The notes: a model not told the origin generated them from the letters alone. DNA of 64,000 nucleotides from Warburgia ugandensis (GCA_035236585.1 CP141132.1:47061880-47125879), one strand, 5' to 3'. Counted from the stretch's first letter, positions 9,849 through 23,400 are shown. A program made the numbers and translations.

Positions 9849-11716
9849 CATGGTCTAAGAATAATCACTAAGGGGGTTCTTCAGGAACACCCCTCACCAA
9901 CCTTTTCCTTAAGCCACAATGCCACAACAGCAGCAACCTCCTTAATAGTTTCCACAACTACTAAGGGAACAATCAATTCATGAAATAGTAAATTTATTTA
10001 TGCAAAGCTCATTGCGATTCCACAATGTTACAAAGTAGACTTTATAGGCAAACTCACAATATATTGAGAAGTTGGAATATCAAATGGGATAACTTTCTCT
10101 TATGCTAAATGATAGAGAAAAATGAAAATTTCCTAATCAGGTCGTACCCAACTCCAAGGGTCAATTTGAGATTGGCTCAACATTGAATGAGTAGGCTAAA
10201 TCTATAATCACCCTTCAGAGTGATAAGCAAGTGGATAATTAAGTAACCTCAACTAAGGAATCCCCAACAGTTGAGGGAAAAGAGATCCATTTAAAGAATC
10301 AAAAGGGGAAAGAGAAGTGTTAGTCACCTCCCACTTCTATTAACCCCAAACCCGAGCATCTTATATCCCAAAAGCACCTTACCCTCAATGGCCTAATATT
10401 AAAAGGAAGGATAATAATTTCAATGAGATAATGATTTTTTTTTTTAAACAAGAGAATATTAACATTCCATTACTTTGTGAAATTAAAGAATTTTCTCCTT
10501 ATGCCAAGTTTTTAAAGGATTTCTTCACCCAAAAGCATAAGCTTAATGTGCAAAGAGGGCCTTTCTTGCCAAGAAATCAAGCTCAATTATACAACACCAA
10601 ACCCCACCTAAGTGTAGGGATCCTAAATGTTCCACTATATCATGTATAATTGGGGAACACAAAATTTGTAAGGCATTACTCAATTTAGTGGCGAGTGTTA
10701 ACCTATTGCCTTTCTTTGTCTACTAGCAACTAGGTTTATGTGAGTTAAAATCAACTCATAGAACCCTATGATTAGTGGACAGATCTGTTAAAATTCCTCT
10801 CGGTATGGCTTAGGATGTCTTGATACAGCTTGAAAAATTGCTATTTCTAGTCAACTTTATTGTCTCAGATATCAAACATGTATTTGATTCAAATAATGAG
10901 ATCTTTACCATCTCAGAATTACCATTCTTGGCCACTTCTAATGCTACCATTAACTGTAGCAATGGAATCATGAAATTGTCATTTTACAAATGAAACTTGT
11001 GTTTAATATTTTTAATACCACACAAGAAAAGGGCTCTATGAATTCTTTTGTAGTAAACATAATTGAGAGTCTTGTTCATGACACATTCTTAACAACTTCT
11101 AGGTTTGACCCACTTTTAACATGTCTATCCCCTATTGGTGTTGACTTTAATTTAGACAAATCTATTGAGGATGTCAGTGCCTTCCTTAATTCTTCATCGG
11201 TATTGGACATTTCCAAATGGAAGACCAAAGTGGAATCCCTTACCATACCCTTCAGCTAGTCAAGCTTCATCTAATGTTAACCCACTCACTCTCTACCTAA
11301 AATGTTTGCGCTAAAGTTTGAAATATGCCCTTCTAAAACCCTGTTTATTATTATTGCTTCTCATCTTGATAAGGAACTAGAAAGTAAGCTGCTTAAGGTT
11401 CTTAGAGAACACAACATAACCATAAGGTAGTCAATAGTAGACATAAAGGGTATTAACCCAACCATTTGCATGCACCACATCCATCTTGAAGAGAATGTGA
11501 AAACCTCTAAGGAAATGCAAAGATGGCTAAACCCTAACATGAAGGAAGTTGTAAGGCAGAGGTTTTAAAGTTGTTAGACATATGCATCATATATCCCATA
11601 TTTAATAGTTCTTGGGTCAGCTTGGTTCAAATTGTACCCAAGGAATCTGGTGTAGTGGGACTTAAGAATGAGGATAATGAATTAGTCCCCACCCACATGA
11701 CCACCTAGTGGAGTTT
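9849..11716 (+). pseudogene. A1 gag C-terminus, protease and RT start (Athila-like relic)
   Basis: Decayed polyprotein of the Athila lineage of Ty3/gypsy, readable only by changing frame. Visible in order: the gag C-terminal block with FPNQVVPNSKGQ and IITLQSDKQVD (about 10130-10240); the stretch leading into protease with SPYAKFLKDFFTQ (about 10490-10535); the protease core, where the usual LDLGASVNLLP reads LNLVASVNLLP (about 10680-10710); FLATSNATINC (about 10930-10960); and the RT N-terminal extension with HHIHLEENVK (about 11475) and LNPNMKEVV (about 11530). The protease aspartate codon is AAT (10682-10684), so the catalytic residue is lost. The frame stops exactly where an N3 LTR split the RT motif VCIDY. 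Homologous to 49350-51245. Old and dead. Confidence 0.85.
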
Positions 11717-11721
11717 GTATA
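11717..11721. repeat. Target-site duplication of solo LTR G, left (GTATA)
   Basis: GTATA precedes TGTAATGACT and is repeated at 14260-14264 after the LTR end. Confidence 0.9.
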
Positions 11722-14259
11722 TGTAATGACTCCAATTTTGTAATATTAAAATCCCAAGATAGCAATGAAAAGTTCAATTTTGAAGATAAAGGCATTTTGG
11801 TCATTTCACTATTCACCTTAACTAAACTCAGAAATTTGGTCCTAAAAATGGTACCATTAGGTGTGTATCAAAAAAAGGAATCTAACAAGACCAAAATCAC
11901 CCAAAACGGAGTTAAAATGAGCAAGTTATGGCCCTTTGAAGTTCAAGGGCACCCTTCATCTTCAACCTCCTAGAGGATTCTAGAACGGCGGTGATTGGAG
12001 GAGAAATCACTGCCATTCTGGAGGTTTCTCCACCGCCACTCAAAGGTGGTGAGAGCCCCTTCCAGAACCCTCTCATAGCTCTATAAATAGAGCTCTTGGG
12101 CGCCTCTAATGGCAGCCCAAAAGGTTGAAGAAAACCCGTTGTGGAGGAGTGACTTAGAGGGGAAACAAGGAGAAAAACCCAGCAACGAGTCAGGTATGCC
12201 CAAGATCCCTCAAAACCCATCTTCACAGTAGTTCTAAGATCAATTTCCCTAGGTTTTTGCATGAAAAATCATGCAAAATGGAGCCCAGGAGAGCCACCAA
12301 GGACCCAGGGACGTTCCTTGGGCCGCACTAGTTCGACAGGGTCGAACCAGGGTGTCCTGAGGACGCCCCGGTCCCCCAGACGAATGAAACGTTCCAGTCG
12401 GAACATAACACGTCGATCTCATTTGAAAAACCAAATGGGCGCATCCAAGGACGCGCCCGCAAAAGAGAGAGACGCAGGAAAACCCGGCACGTTTGTAGAT
12501 GCGCCTACTACAGGCGCGTAGCGCACTAGCAAGCAGGGATTTTCCATTTTCTTTAGAAAAGGCGGGTGCATGCTGCTGAGGTGCAGTACCCTAGCATTTT
12601 GCCTTTTCACTCTTAAGGCCCTTATGTACGTGTCACACTAAAATGCTTATAACTTGAGATCTAGAGCTCCGATTGAGGCAACGCAAAAGGCGTTGTGTCT
12701 GTGTCGATGATGCGGACACACCCAAACTATAAAATCCCTAATCAAGGCCCAATAAAAGGTAGTCATGACCCTTAGAATAGGATGGTGGCGCGTGGCCACT
12801 AAACCTTTGGAAAACTGATGATACCAAGGCCCAATTAGGACCTTAGGACACCCATAGGCATAGGGATGGACCCTTAATGCCTAAGTTATAAGACCAACTA
12901 CTCTAAAACCCATAAGAGATGGGCCAAACTAACCTTGATTCTCCAAACCATGTTCAGGAGCGTCCGAGGACAAAGAGATTAGCGCGACCTAGTCAGGTAG
13001 GTGTTCTATCGCTATTAGATTCTTTTAAAAGAACTATGATTGTTTTGCAAATACATGATTTAAGTATATGACTTGTTTAGTATGCATGTGACAAATGCTT
13101 TATGCATAGATATGTTTTGTATATACATTATGCATAGATATGTTTTGCAAACTATTGCATACATTGCATGATCTATGAGCATTAAGTTCTTGCAAAGATT
13201 GCATGTCCTTGAGGGTTACCAAAAGATGCTGGAGTGCCGAGGGCCAGGTAGTGGTGAGGGACCCAAAGAGGACAGGGTTTGAAAAGAGGTTTTTGGCTTA
13301 TTTGATCGTACATGATTTGGGCTAGTAAGCTCATGGGTGCTATGCCGAGAGGTGTGGGTTGGCCACCCAGCCTCTACCACTATTAGGTGGATGGGTACCA
13401 TGCCCAAAAAGGGCATGTCCCTGCTTCGACTGCATGTGGTACAGGGGGCTACCACTGGTGTCGCAGCACTGGGTCGAAGTATCATATGCCTTGTGGAGGT
13501 ATATGATCCTGTGTCCCTAGGTACCCAGGAACCACACGGCGGTGAGGTCGTGGGCATAGTGGGACCCTATGGTTTCGTGGACTTATGTGCATTGCATATG
13601 GCATGATAAAGTGTTGGTCGACCATACCATACCAGATATCCATGAGTTGGATTCAGTTGAGCATCTGATGCATATCTTTATGTTTATGATATATGATACT
13701 TTCGACTTGGGTTATGATATTTCTTTAAGTCGTCAGTATTCCGGTTTGACAGTGAGTTTTGATATCAATATTAAACATGATTATTCAAACATACATATGT
13801 TTTTATGAGCACATGATTTTAAACATAGCATGCATTGCAAAACTAGTAGTGATAGACTCCTACTGAGTATAGTATATACTCACCCTATCCTTAACCATTT
13901 TTAGGATGATTCCATCCATGAGTAGAGGACATCTATGTTAGTGCTACGAGCAAGTGAATCAAAAAGGAAACACTTATACATGTATGTAAATTCTCAATCC
14001 TTTGGACATGTATTTGTATCTAATTACAGTTGGGCTGTGTGCTGTGACTGGATAGACCTGGGGAAAAACGTTTATGATTTCTGAAGTTTTTCAAAAACTA
14101 CCTTGGATGTTGTGAAAGCAAATGACACTCGTGTTTTCAAATTGGATTTCAAATAAAATATTTTTCCGCTGCACTGCATTGTTTTTTTCAAATAGGGATC
14201 CTGCCTTAGGAATTTAGATTTTTCATTTAAAAATGCATGAGAAAACCCGGGTCGTCACA
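11722..14259 (+). repeat. Solo LTR G (family N3, 2538 bp)
   Basis: Begins TGTAATGACTCC, ends GGTCGTCACA, flanked by GTATA duplications, with no partner LTR or internal region: a solo LTR left by LTR-LTR recombination. Aligns with 23662-26364. Its last ~1.1 kb (13180-14259) is the reverse complement of the matching part of the N1 LTRs, including the TGGTCGACCA palindrome (13615-13624). The U3 half is related but more diverged. It lacks the promoter hairpin found in LTR F because a short deletion between two GGGCA repeats removed it near 11950. Confidence 0.92.
12081..12090 (+). promoter_or_regulatory. Probable TATA box of N3 LTR G
   Basis: CTATAAATAG, about 360 bp into the LTR. The same sequence occurs at 24078-24087 in LTR F and in the corresponding place in N1 LTRs. 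Confidence 0.7.
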
Positions 14260-14264
14260 GTATA
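14260..14264. repeat. Target-site duplication of solo LTR G, right (GTATA)
   Basis: Matches 11717-11721. The Athila RT frame resumes directly after it. Confidence 0.9.
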
Positions 14265-15344
14265 TACTACTAAATGTTGAACTCGGTCATAAGGAAAGAC
14301 CACTTTCCCCTCCATTTATTGACCAAATGCTAGAAAGATTAGTTGGACATCAGTATTATTACATTTTTATGGATATTTAAGTTATAACAAGATTCCCATA
14401 GCACTGGAGGATTAAGAGAAGACCACCTTTACTTGTCCCTTTGGACCTTTTGCCTACAAACGCATGCCCTTTGTTTTATGCAATGCACCATTGACTTTTC
14501 AACAGTGTATCATGAGTATTTTTTTAGATATGGTAGAGTGGTTTCTAGAGGTGTTTATGGATGACTTTTCAATATTTAGGTCATCTTTTGATGAATGCTT
14601 GGTCCATCTTGCTTTAGCACTAGGCAAGTGCCTAGAGAAAAATTTAGTGCTGAACTAAAAAAATGTCTTTTCATGGTGAAAAGTGGAGTAACACTTGTGT
14701 AGATTATATCACAAAATGGTATTGAGGTTGATAAAGCCAAAGTGTATTTCTTTTCTAATCTTCTCCCTCTTAGGATGATGAAGAGATCTGCTCATTCTTA
14801 GAGCATGCTAGGTTTTATCAAGGATTCATCAAGGATTTCAGGAAAATCTCTAAACTCCTTTGCAATCTCCTCGCAAAGGAGAAAGCTTTCAACTTTGATG
14901 AAAATTACATGAAAGCATTTGAGCACCTTAAGATGCAATTAACCTCTGCACCTCTCATTAGATGACCAAATTGGAGTGCACTATCTGAAATAATGTGTTA
15001 CACTTCTAATTACACAATTGGTGCTATTATGGGGTAACATATTGCCAAATTAACCCATGTGATATACTATGTTAGCAAGACTTTGAATGATGTCCAACTC
15101 AATTAATCCACCATAGAGAAAGAGTTGTTAGTTGTTGTCTTTGCATTGGATAAAGTTATAACTTATTTCTTATGATCTAATGTCAATATCTATTTAGACC
15201 ATGATGTGTTGAAGTACCTTCTTTCAAAGAACAATGCTAAGCTTAGATTAATTCGATGGATATTACTACCTTAGTTTATTAGTTGCCTTAGTTTGTTGAT
15301 ATTGTTAATTATCTTGTTACAAGTCAAATGTCGTCCCATTGGTC
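14265..15344 (+). pseudogene. A1 reverse transcriptase and RNase H (Athila-like relic)
   Basis: Continues the frame interrupted by solo LTR G. RT is recognisable from RKDHFPLP-like sequence (about 14295), TTFTCPFGPFAYKRMPF (about 14425), LCNAPLTFQQC (about 14475) and the catalytic block VFMDDFSIF (about 14550), in which both aspartates remain. One frame is open for 64 codons (14464-14658). RNase H follows with DENYMKAFEHLK (about 14900), STIEKELLVVVFALDK (about 15107) and YLDHDVLKYLL (about 15190), and ends near KCRPIGQN. Many in-frame stops and frameshifts; not functional. RNase H is cut off by insertion of a T LTR at 15350, and integrase sequence resumes at 31447. Confidence 0.88.
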
Positions 15345-15349
15345 AAAAC
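15345..15349. repeat. Target-site duplication of T solo LTR, left (AAAAC)
   Basis: AAAAC precedes TGTAACACCCC. The right counterpart at 31442-31446 is AAAAT, one substitution apart, consistent with an old insertion. Confidence 0.75.
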
Positions 15350-16244
15350 TGTAACACCCCTAACTTTTGTAATGAAATTGAATAAATAATGAAATTGAGA
15401 ATTTCAAAGAAAAATCAGGCTGGAATATTAGGGTTATTAAAAATGCACTTCTTATAGAAGTAAATCAAAGGATAAGAAATGTATAATTGAAAACATACTC
15501 AATGAACCCTTTAGAATGACTGTAAGCATGACAAATTCCGAATTCGGATGAAAAATCCTTATTTTTATGAAAAAATGGTAAAGTGGTAATTTTACTCATA
15601 ACCAAGACCTAAGACATAAAAAGTTGAATTGTACTCAGAAATATGAACGCAATGCCACTAAGTACGCTCAATTTCGAGTTCATCGGAATAAACACTATTT
15701 TTCTCCATTTTTGAAAATAAAAGGGCAAAATGGTCTTTTCACACCTGTGGGGCCCACAAGGGACCCACAAAGGAATCCAATGGCCAGAAAACATATAATC
15801 ATGAGTCAAACCACTACCACCTTCTAGTGGAGAAGGAGGTGGTAATGGGAATCTAATGAACATTGAATAATAAAAAGAATTGAACATGATAATTACATGT
15901 AATCATGGAAATTTTCAAAAATCCCTGTAAATAGCTCATAAAAATCCCAAAAAATTTCCTAATTTTTTTCACAAGGTCCTCTACCATGCCCTAAAATCAC
16001 AACTCCAAATCCTCCCCAATCTTTCCCAAAATTTTCCTTTTTCCTTCTTTCTCTCACTTTCCCGAGGAGAGTGTCCATAGACGCACCCAACAGACAATTC
16101 GTGTCTATTATTGGGTTGTGTCTAGGGACACGTCGTCCTTGACGAACCAGGGTTTCCACCTGGGAAATCCTAGTTGAATTAGCCATCCATTTACATCCAA
16201 TAACTCTCAATCTTAACCATTAGATCTGTTTGGACTAAGGAGAT

Positions 16245-16254
16245 CTATAAAAGC
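16245..16254 (+). promoter_or_regulatory. Possible TATA box of T LTR
   Basis: CTATAAAAGC, about 900 bp from the LTR start. The most TATA-like sequence in the first kilobase; a weaker similar string (CTACAAAAGCCC) lies at about 16419. Confidence 0.45.
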
Positions 16255-17676
16255 CCGAAGAAATTTGTATGATCCACCTCCTGAATCACTGGGAAAATCA
16301 AAATGAAGATAAGAACAATATTGGGTACCATCTTTGACAGTCGATCTTGCTTATTCTAGCCAATTTGGTCGTTAAAACTTGATCTGGAATCATTGAAACA
16401 CTTTAGGGAGGGGTGATCTACAAAAGCCCTAAGGTATCACTCCATCTCCTCGATGGAGGAATCAACGTCTGTATATTTTTTGGCATCTAGGGTTTCTTAT
16501 ATTTTCTCCAGCTTAAATTCTTCTTCTCTATGACCCTCTCTTCACTAGACCGGCATAGGTAGGTGCATCTCCCTCCCCTCCTTCCATTCCGGCTTTAGGT
16601 TATGTTTTTCGACCTCTAGGAGATCTCCCCGGCCGTTGATCTGTCGGGAACAATGGATCTGGTAATAGGGTTGAGATCTACCATTGTGTATGGCTTAGAT
16701 GAAACTTCTGAGCCATTGGATGGATTCTTATGGCCCAAAAACTCCAAGAGATGAAATATGGGCTGTTGATGGTGAAAGATGGACGAGACCCGGCCATGGG
16801 TGATCCGACGGTCCAGATATAGACTGTCTCGCCCATAGTCGATCACCTCCATCAACCACCAGCAGTAGACTGTAACAGGCACGGGCCACTGGTTGTCCCC
16901 GCACCAGTAAGCCCAGATTTGATCGGGCCATCCAAATTTTGAACAAGAATCTTGTTTTTATAATAAAGAGCTAATTATAGCTCTGATTTTAGATCTGAAA
17001 CTTTTTGTAGATTCCATGTCACTTGTGTAAGTTACTAAACTCATGAAATGTATGTTTTAAATTGTATTTAATTGTGATAATAACAAAAATCCATGGTAAC
17101 AACCATGGACCATGATCAAGATGATCCCAAAATAGAAATTTGAATTGATGGATGGGTTCAGAGGATCCCAAAACCCTAAGGATAATGATCATAGTAAAAC
17201 TTCTTGATTTATAGACCAAGTAAATAAGCATAAAATAGTAAGATCAAATTTTAGCCCTTAAAATAGGCTAAAATCTTAAAATCCCAATTTTGATCTCAAT
17301 TTAACTCCAATTTGAGATCAGAAAGTTGGGTTGGATTCCTCTTGATGAGTAGAACCTACTAAACTTAGAAAATTTATGTTTTGATGCATTTAAAATTTTG
17401 TTAATAAAGAAAAGTATTACTAATTCTTATGATTAGTGAAATTTGGAATGATCAAGCTCTATAATTTTGATCCACTGGTGACCATATGATTTTGAAACAT
17501 GGAATCAATGGTTAGAAGTAATTGATCTATGTTTAATTAAGAGATTTATCCTTAAAAGTTGTAAAATCCATAAAAAGGAATGGTAATCTCCTTGATCAAG
17601 GAGGATTGGACAGTGTGGATGTAATTGGATGATGGTATGAAGTTAATATCATATGGATTGATGGACTTGATGATGA

Positions 17677-17681
17677 TGATG
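17677..17681. repeat. Target-site duplication of E2, left (TGATG)
   Basis: TGATG precedes the LTR terminus (AGTGATGACC, first base changed from T). It is repeated at 28897-28901. Confidence 0.88.
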
Positions 17682-20012
17682 AGTGATGACCTGGGTTTTC
17701 TCATGCGTTTTTAAATGAAAAATCTAAATTCCTAAGGTGGGATCCCGATTTGAAAAACATTTTATAAAAACCATGCAATGCAACGGAAAATCTTTAGTTT
17801 TAAACTCATTTTGAAAACCCCGAGTGTCATTTGCTTTCACAACAACCAAAGTAGTTTTTTGAAAAACTTCAGAAATCATAAATGTTTTCCCAGATCTATC
17901 CAGTCACAGTTCACAGCCCAATTGTAATTAAATGCAAATACATGTCCACAGGGTAGAGTGTTTACTTACATGTATAATTGTCTCCTTTTGATTTTTCTTG
18001 CTTGTAGCACTAACATAGGTGTCCTTTACTCGTGAATGGAACTATCATGAAAAATGTTAAGGATAGGGTGAGTATATACAATACTCAGTAAGAGTCTATC
18101 ACTACTAGTTTTATAATGCATGCTATGTTTAAAATCATATGCTCTTTCAAAACATGTGCATGTTTGAACACTCATATTCAATATCGAGATTAAAAACCAT
18201 TGTCGAATTGGAATATTGATAACTTAAAGAAATCACATAATCCAAGTCAAAAGTATCATATATATCATAAAATAATGATATGCACAAGATGCTCCATTGA
18301 ATCCAACTCATGGATATATGGTATGGTCGACCAACCTCATGTCATGCCATATGTAGTGCAAGTAAATCCTTAAACCATAGGGCCCAACTATGCCCACGAC
18401 CTCCCCGCCGTGTGGTCCCTGGGTACCTAGGGACACAGCGTCATAGCCTCCACGAGGCATATGACACATCGACCCAGTGCCATGACACTAGTGATAGCCC
18501 CCTATACCACATGCAGTTGACATAGGGACATGCCCTTTTTGGGCGTGGTACCCATTCCACCTAATAGTGGTAGAGGCTAGGTGGCCAACCCAGACCTCTC
18601 ACCATAGCGCCCACGAGCTTACTAGCCCAAATCATATACAATCAAATAAGCAAAAACCTCTATTTCAAAACCTGTCCTCTTTGGGTCCCTCACAACTGCT
18701 TGGCCCTCACAACTGCCTACCCAACGTCTTTTGGGCACTCTAACGTCTTTTGGTAACCCTCAAGGACATGCAATTTTTCAAGAACTTAATGCTCACAAAT
18801 CATGCAATATATGCAATTGCTTGCAAAACATGTCTATGCATAATGTATTTGTCATATGCATGCTGAATTCGTTTATAAGATTAAGTCATGCTAAACAAGT
18901 CATATAACTTATACTTAAAACATGCATTCAAAACAATCATGGCTCTTTTTAAAAGTCTAGTAGCGATAGAGCACCTACCTCAAAGTCTCTTAGAGTCGCG
19001 TCCTTAATCACTCAATCCGTCCTTGGGTCTCATTTATAAACTCCTGGGTATGAATGAATACAAGGAGTCCTTATCAATTTCATTTTATTTAGACATTAGA
19101 TCGCTAGATCTGCCTTTTAGGGTCCATGGTCCTTGCTTAATTCTTTGTCAAGCTAGATCCTATAATATGGATCTACTATTTAATAGTTAAACTCTGTAAA
19201 TTTTCCTCTGATCCTAACTTTAAAGTCTCATTGGGTCCGCATGTCCCAGTTCCCAGGACACCCATGCATCCTAGTTGAACTGCGACCACCTCACGTGTGT
19301 GGGCGCCCAAAGGCCGTGCTAGGGACTGCATTTTGCACGTGCACATGCATGCTCAAGCGACGCGCTATAACGCACATCTTGGATGACGTCGCATGGATGC
19401 ACCTTTGGTGTAGCATGGCGCGTCTCAGCTCTCAGGACACCCCGTGCATCTTGGTCGAGCCAGGACCCATGCCCCATGTCGTGCGCACACTCGAAGGCTG
19501 CACCTGGGACAGTGTACGCACTGTCGTACGCCTGGAACCCATCCCAGGGACCCATTCCCAAGCGCAGGTGAGCATGGCATCCCTGGGATGCCTTTGTTCG
19601 TGCAGAGCTGAATGAAACCAGCTTGGGATGTTTTTCGGCCAGGAAATCCGACTAGAAAGTGGCTAAAAATGCTAGATCCAGCATGGATCTGGCCTGAAAG
19701 GGGGAAGAACCTAATAGGGAGGGAAGGATGGCTTACCTGGGCAGCCATGGAGCACCTATCGCAGGTGGTGGAACCCCATTCTTCACTCTAATCCTTCTGC
19801 TTGCCGGAAAACTCGAAGAAGGGGGAAACCCCATTGTCAAGATCGGAAAGAAGAGAGGGGCATGGGGAAATGGCAATGGCCGGCCTGACTTGGGCCTGGC
19901 CATCGCTGGAAAACGTAGGGGAGACTGGCTTGAGACGGGTTTCCAATTTTTGCCGGAAACCCCAGTCTCAAAATGGCCAAAAAATTGTGTTTTCGGAGAG
20001 GGGGAGATAGGA

Positions 20013-20024
20013 CTTTTTATAGCC
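20013..20024 (-). promoter_or_regulatory. Probable TATA box, E2 3' LTR
   Basis: GGCTATAAAAAG on the minus strand, at the position equivalent to 3243-3254. Confidence 0.65.
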
Positions 20025-20127
20025 CTGCTATGGCGGTGCTGCCAATGGTGGTGCCGCCATTGTCGATGGCAGATTTCTCCGGAAACTAGGGTTTCTGGAG
20101 AAATCTAGAGGAAGAAGACGATGGGGT

Positions 20128-20144
20128 GCCATTATCAAAACGGC
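20128..20144. promoter_or_regulatory. Conserved hairpin, E2 3' LTR (one mismatch)
   Basis: GCCATT-ATCAA-AACGGC: the same element as 3345-3361 with one stem base changed. Confidence 0.5.
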
Positions 20145-20412
20145 CCCCTGTGTTTTCTGCCTTTTTCTTTTTCTGGTTAAATTACAGAACTGCCCCTAAT
20201 CTTTAAACGGCTGTAACTTCTTCATACGAACTCCGTTTTCGGCGTTCTTTAAGGCGTTGGATTCCATTTTTCGAGTAGAATCTAATGGTACCAAGTTTCC
20301 TCAAAAAATCCTTTATTTACTATTTTAAATAAAGTGAAACATTTAACTCAGTTCATTTCCTATAGAATGTTCAATTTTTGTTAAAAATAGCATAAATTGC
20401 TCGGGTATTACA

Positions 20413-20430
20413 TTATTACCCCTCAAAGAA
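20413..20430 (-). other. E2 polypurine tract
   Basis: Minus strand reads TTCTTTGAGGGGTAATAA and then LTR TGTAATACC. Homologous to the E1 tract at 3646-3662. Confidence 0.75.
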
Positions 20431-23400
20431 TTTCATCCTCAAAATTCCATAAATTATCATCTTCAAGGTATTTTGTCTTTTAGATAACTTCTTGGTGAAT
20501 GCATTCCCCCATCGGAATCAAATCTAGGCTCAACCTTAATTTATCATTTTTATTGTTCCTTGTACAAGGCCTTACCTATAAGGGCCGCTTTCGTTGCGTA
20601 CTCTGATGCATACTCCCATACGTGCCAATTTAATAATACCAGTTTCTAGCTGGAATTCATCTATCTCGAAATCCTTAGATGCCTATACTTTTCTCATCAT
20701 GTATAGGATAGTCTCCTCGTAGGATCATGCCTCTTTATTCATGTATAAATTACTCCATACTTCTTTAAGATCATATGATCTTATTTCTCCTATTTCATTT
20801 TGAATATCATAGGATAATCCCTTTTTCTTCTTGTCTTTCATCTTGTGATCTCTTCATCATCCACATCTCCTTCTAATGGTTGGTTATATGTCATTAGTAA
20901 GAGTCCAAAAAAAAAAAAGTTACCTTCTTTCTATTGTGTCTAACTTTTTTTCTTATCTTTTATATTTGTCCCCAAGATACTTCAATAACTGACATGGCAT
21001 CATGTGCTCTACAGCTAAACCCTTGATTAACTTCGAATTTCAACTGTCTGTCGTTTTCCATATGTGACTTTATTCCTCGACCAAAGTTACATTCAAAAAT
21101 GAAAGCCAATTTGTAGCATCTTCCATCGAGGACCTTATCATATACTGAAAGTAAAATGTCCTAACTCTATATCCAGTTTCATAATTATTGAATTCATTAA
21201 ACGCTTTTCTCATGTCAAATGTCAATGGTCGATTCATTATCATGGGTCAAATGTTCTCATTCAGAGGCCTTATCTCACTATTCACATCAATTTGTCATTA
21301 GGATTTTCAATAATGTTCCCATTTATGCAAAGCAAAAAGTCTCTTATTCATAACCGAGTACCCTTACTAGGTCATGGTTGAATCTTTTGTCATCATCCTC
21401 TTTGTCCCTTCTTTGCTTGATGGTTTTCTTCGTAACCTTTCAGTCCAAAAGTTCTATACTCAATCTAGTAGGGTTAGTCCTTAGAAAATTCCTTCAATTG
21501 ATTTTTGTACTTGGTATATGCACATAACAACTATCTTTTTATCTAAAGGCAATGTAACATTAAATCTTCACCTTATAGTGTGTTAGCCATCTCACCTTTT
21601 CTCCTTTCATCCTCTATGTCAATATATTGTTTAATCTTTTATTAAGGCTTTATCGTCAACCATGCAGTCTGTATTGTCAGGAGGTATCCTCATAAGTAGT
21701 GATTTTCTCAATTCCTCAAAATTTATCCTTCAAGTGCCTCCTCATACTTAGCTTATAATAGCGGTTCTCGTTCAATAACTACTACATCAAGTTATGCTAA
21801 CGCTATTAAATCATCAAATTTGAAAAACACTCAGGTAAGCATAGAACATTTTCGTAGACACATAGAAAGACTTTATTTGATTACCTTTTGATCTCTTTCC
21901 AAATATATCTTTGTCATAAGCTCAAGGGTCTCTAAAGTGATCGGTACTTATCTACCTTTCTTTTCAATCCAAGTCAGCAGTATTTTTCAGACTCAAAGTA
22001 ATTTCTTCACCTTGTCATGGTAGCCATTAAGGTTTGAAAAATCTTTCACATTGGTTTAGATCACTTCTTATTTTTGCTCCTATCTCAGTTGCTACTGTCC
22101 TCATCAACTAACCTCATACCCTCAACTGACTTAGTCTAACAAGTACTTTTCTTTTCAAGGAAAACTCAAGTCTAAAGATTTATAACATCCCTTTGAGTAT
22201 ATAACTTCGACTACTAACTCATAAATACTAGCATACTTGATTAAATATGTTGGGATACCCTTATTTTAGTCAACAGTACTCTAAAGGTAATGACTAAATA
22301 ATGGTTTTAAGATATTTGCTCTTCCAATCTATGATAGTAAGACCTCAATTTGATCCTTGATGGTACCCTTCTTGCTAAATGGACAAGTCACTGTCTTGGC
22401 TTAATTCCTTTTTCAATATATTTTATTGGCAAGGTGGGATATCACCAAATTTTCCTTTTTATGGACTATGTCCATTGGTGTTCCTCATAAGCTAATAGAT
22501 CTGATAAGATTCTATTTGCAATAATTGATATAGGCATCAAACCATTTGTAGAATTTAATTTCTAGTTGGTCACCATTCCTCTTCAAAAATTTCTTATCAC
22601 ATAATCTCCTGAAATTCGATACTCTACTCAAAGTCTTAAACCCCATATGCTTTTTCTCTTTTATACTCTTTTACAATAAGATCACCAACTCATTTATCAT
22701 CATTCCTTCGAAGTTGATTGGTTTATCTTCCCCCCTCAATGAAAGATTTGTATGTATCTTCATAAAGTCATGATCTTCTTCTTTTGAATATTCAATATTC
22801 ATTGAATACTGGTAGTTACATCTCTATCTCTTTCTTTCTTTTTCTTCAAAATCCTCATTTTTGTCTACCTAGATCAATGTCTTCATGTGCTTTGTTGCAT
22901 ATAATCGATACTGCATCTACTCCTTTACTTAACAGATATGATAAACTGAATGCTTCTAAGAAATTGAAATCCTCAATTGCCTATAGCCTCAATAAAATTC
23001 ATACAATGTCTTCATAATGACATTGACGTTTTGATCATGCTATACTTTTTTGTCACAAGTTCATGTTAGGATCAATCTATTATCATCCTTAGTATTATCA
23101 TCAAAATCTTTTGATAACTTGGTTGAATTCATTTCCCTATCATTTGTATACATCTTTTGATTTGCTCCATAATACTCAGGTAGTTATTATTCGATATCAC
23201 TTTACTCTTCATGAGACTCCAATGAAGGTATCCAAAATTGAGCTAAGTCTTTCAGGACCCATACCTTTGTGATCTAGTACGAGTCACAGTTATTTCCTAA
23301 TATTATCTTGCATTCTCATCCCTCTTAGATTATTATCAAAATCTTCTCAAAGTCTGTCTTTTACATCCCTTATCATACTCATATCATATCCCTTGTGATA

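Larger units (their letters stand above)
15350..17681 (+). repeat. T-family solo LTR, left part (copy 2)
   Basis: Begins TGTAACACCCCTAACTTTTG and is split at 17682 by E2. With the right part (28902-31441) the LTR is about 4.87 kb. It shows where a complete T LTR starts, which E3 has lost. Aligns with 41532-42363 and 45103-45900. Short minus-strand frames here (for example 15959-16210) match nothing I recognise. No coding sequence. Confidence 0.88.
17682..20412 (-). repeat. E2 3' LTR (2731 bp)
   Basis: Plus-strand ends AGTGATGACC...TATTACA. Contains a one-mismatch palindrome (18323-18334), the GC-rich block, TATA box and hairpin. A short duplication CTCACAACTGC occurs at about 18689 and 18707. 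Full-length relative to its partner. Confidence 0.92.

Noticed and set aside
19241-19748. Overlapping frames on both strands that look alike in LTRs C and H (Cys/Arg-rich)
   Set aside because: The similarity is explained by LTR homology at the nucleotide level. LTRs A and B do not keep the frame, and no start or domain supports coding.
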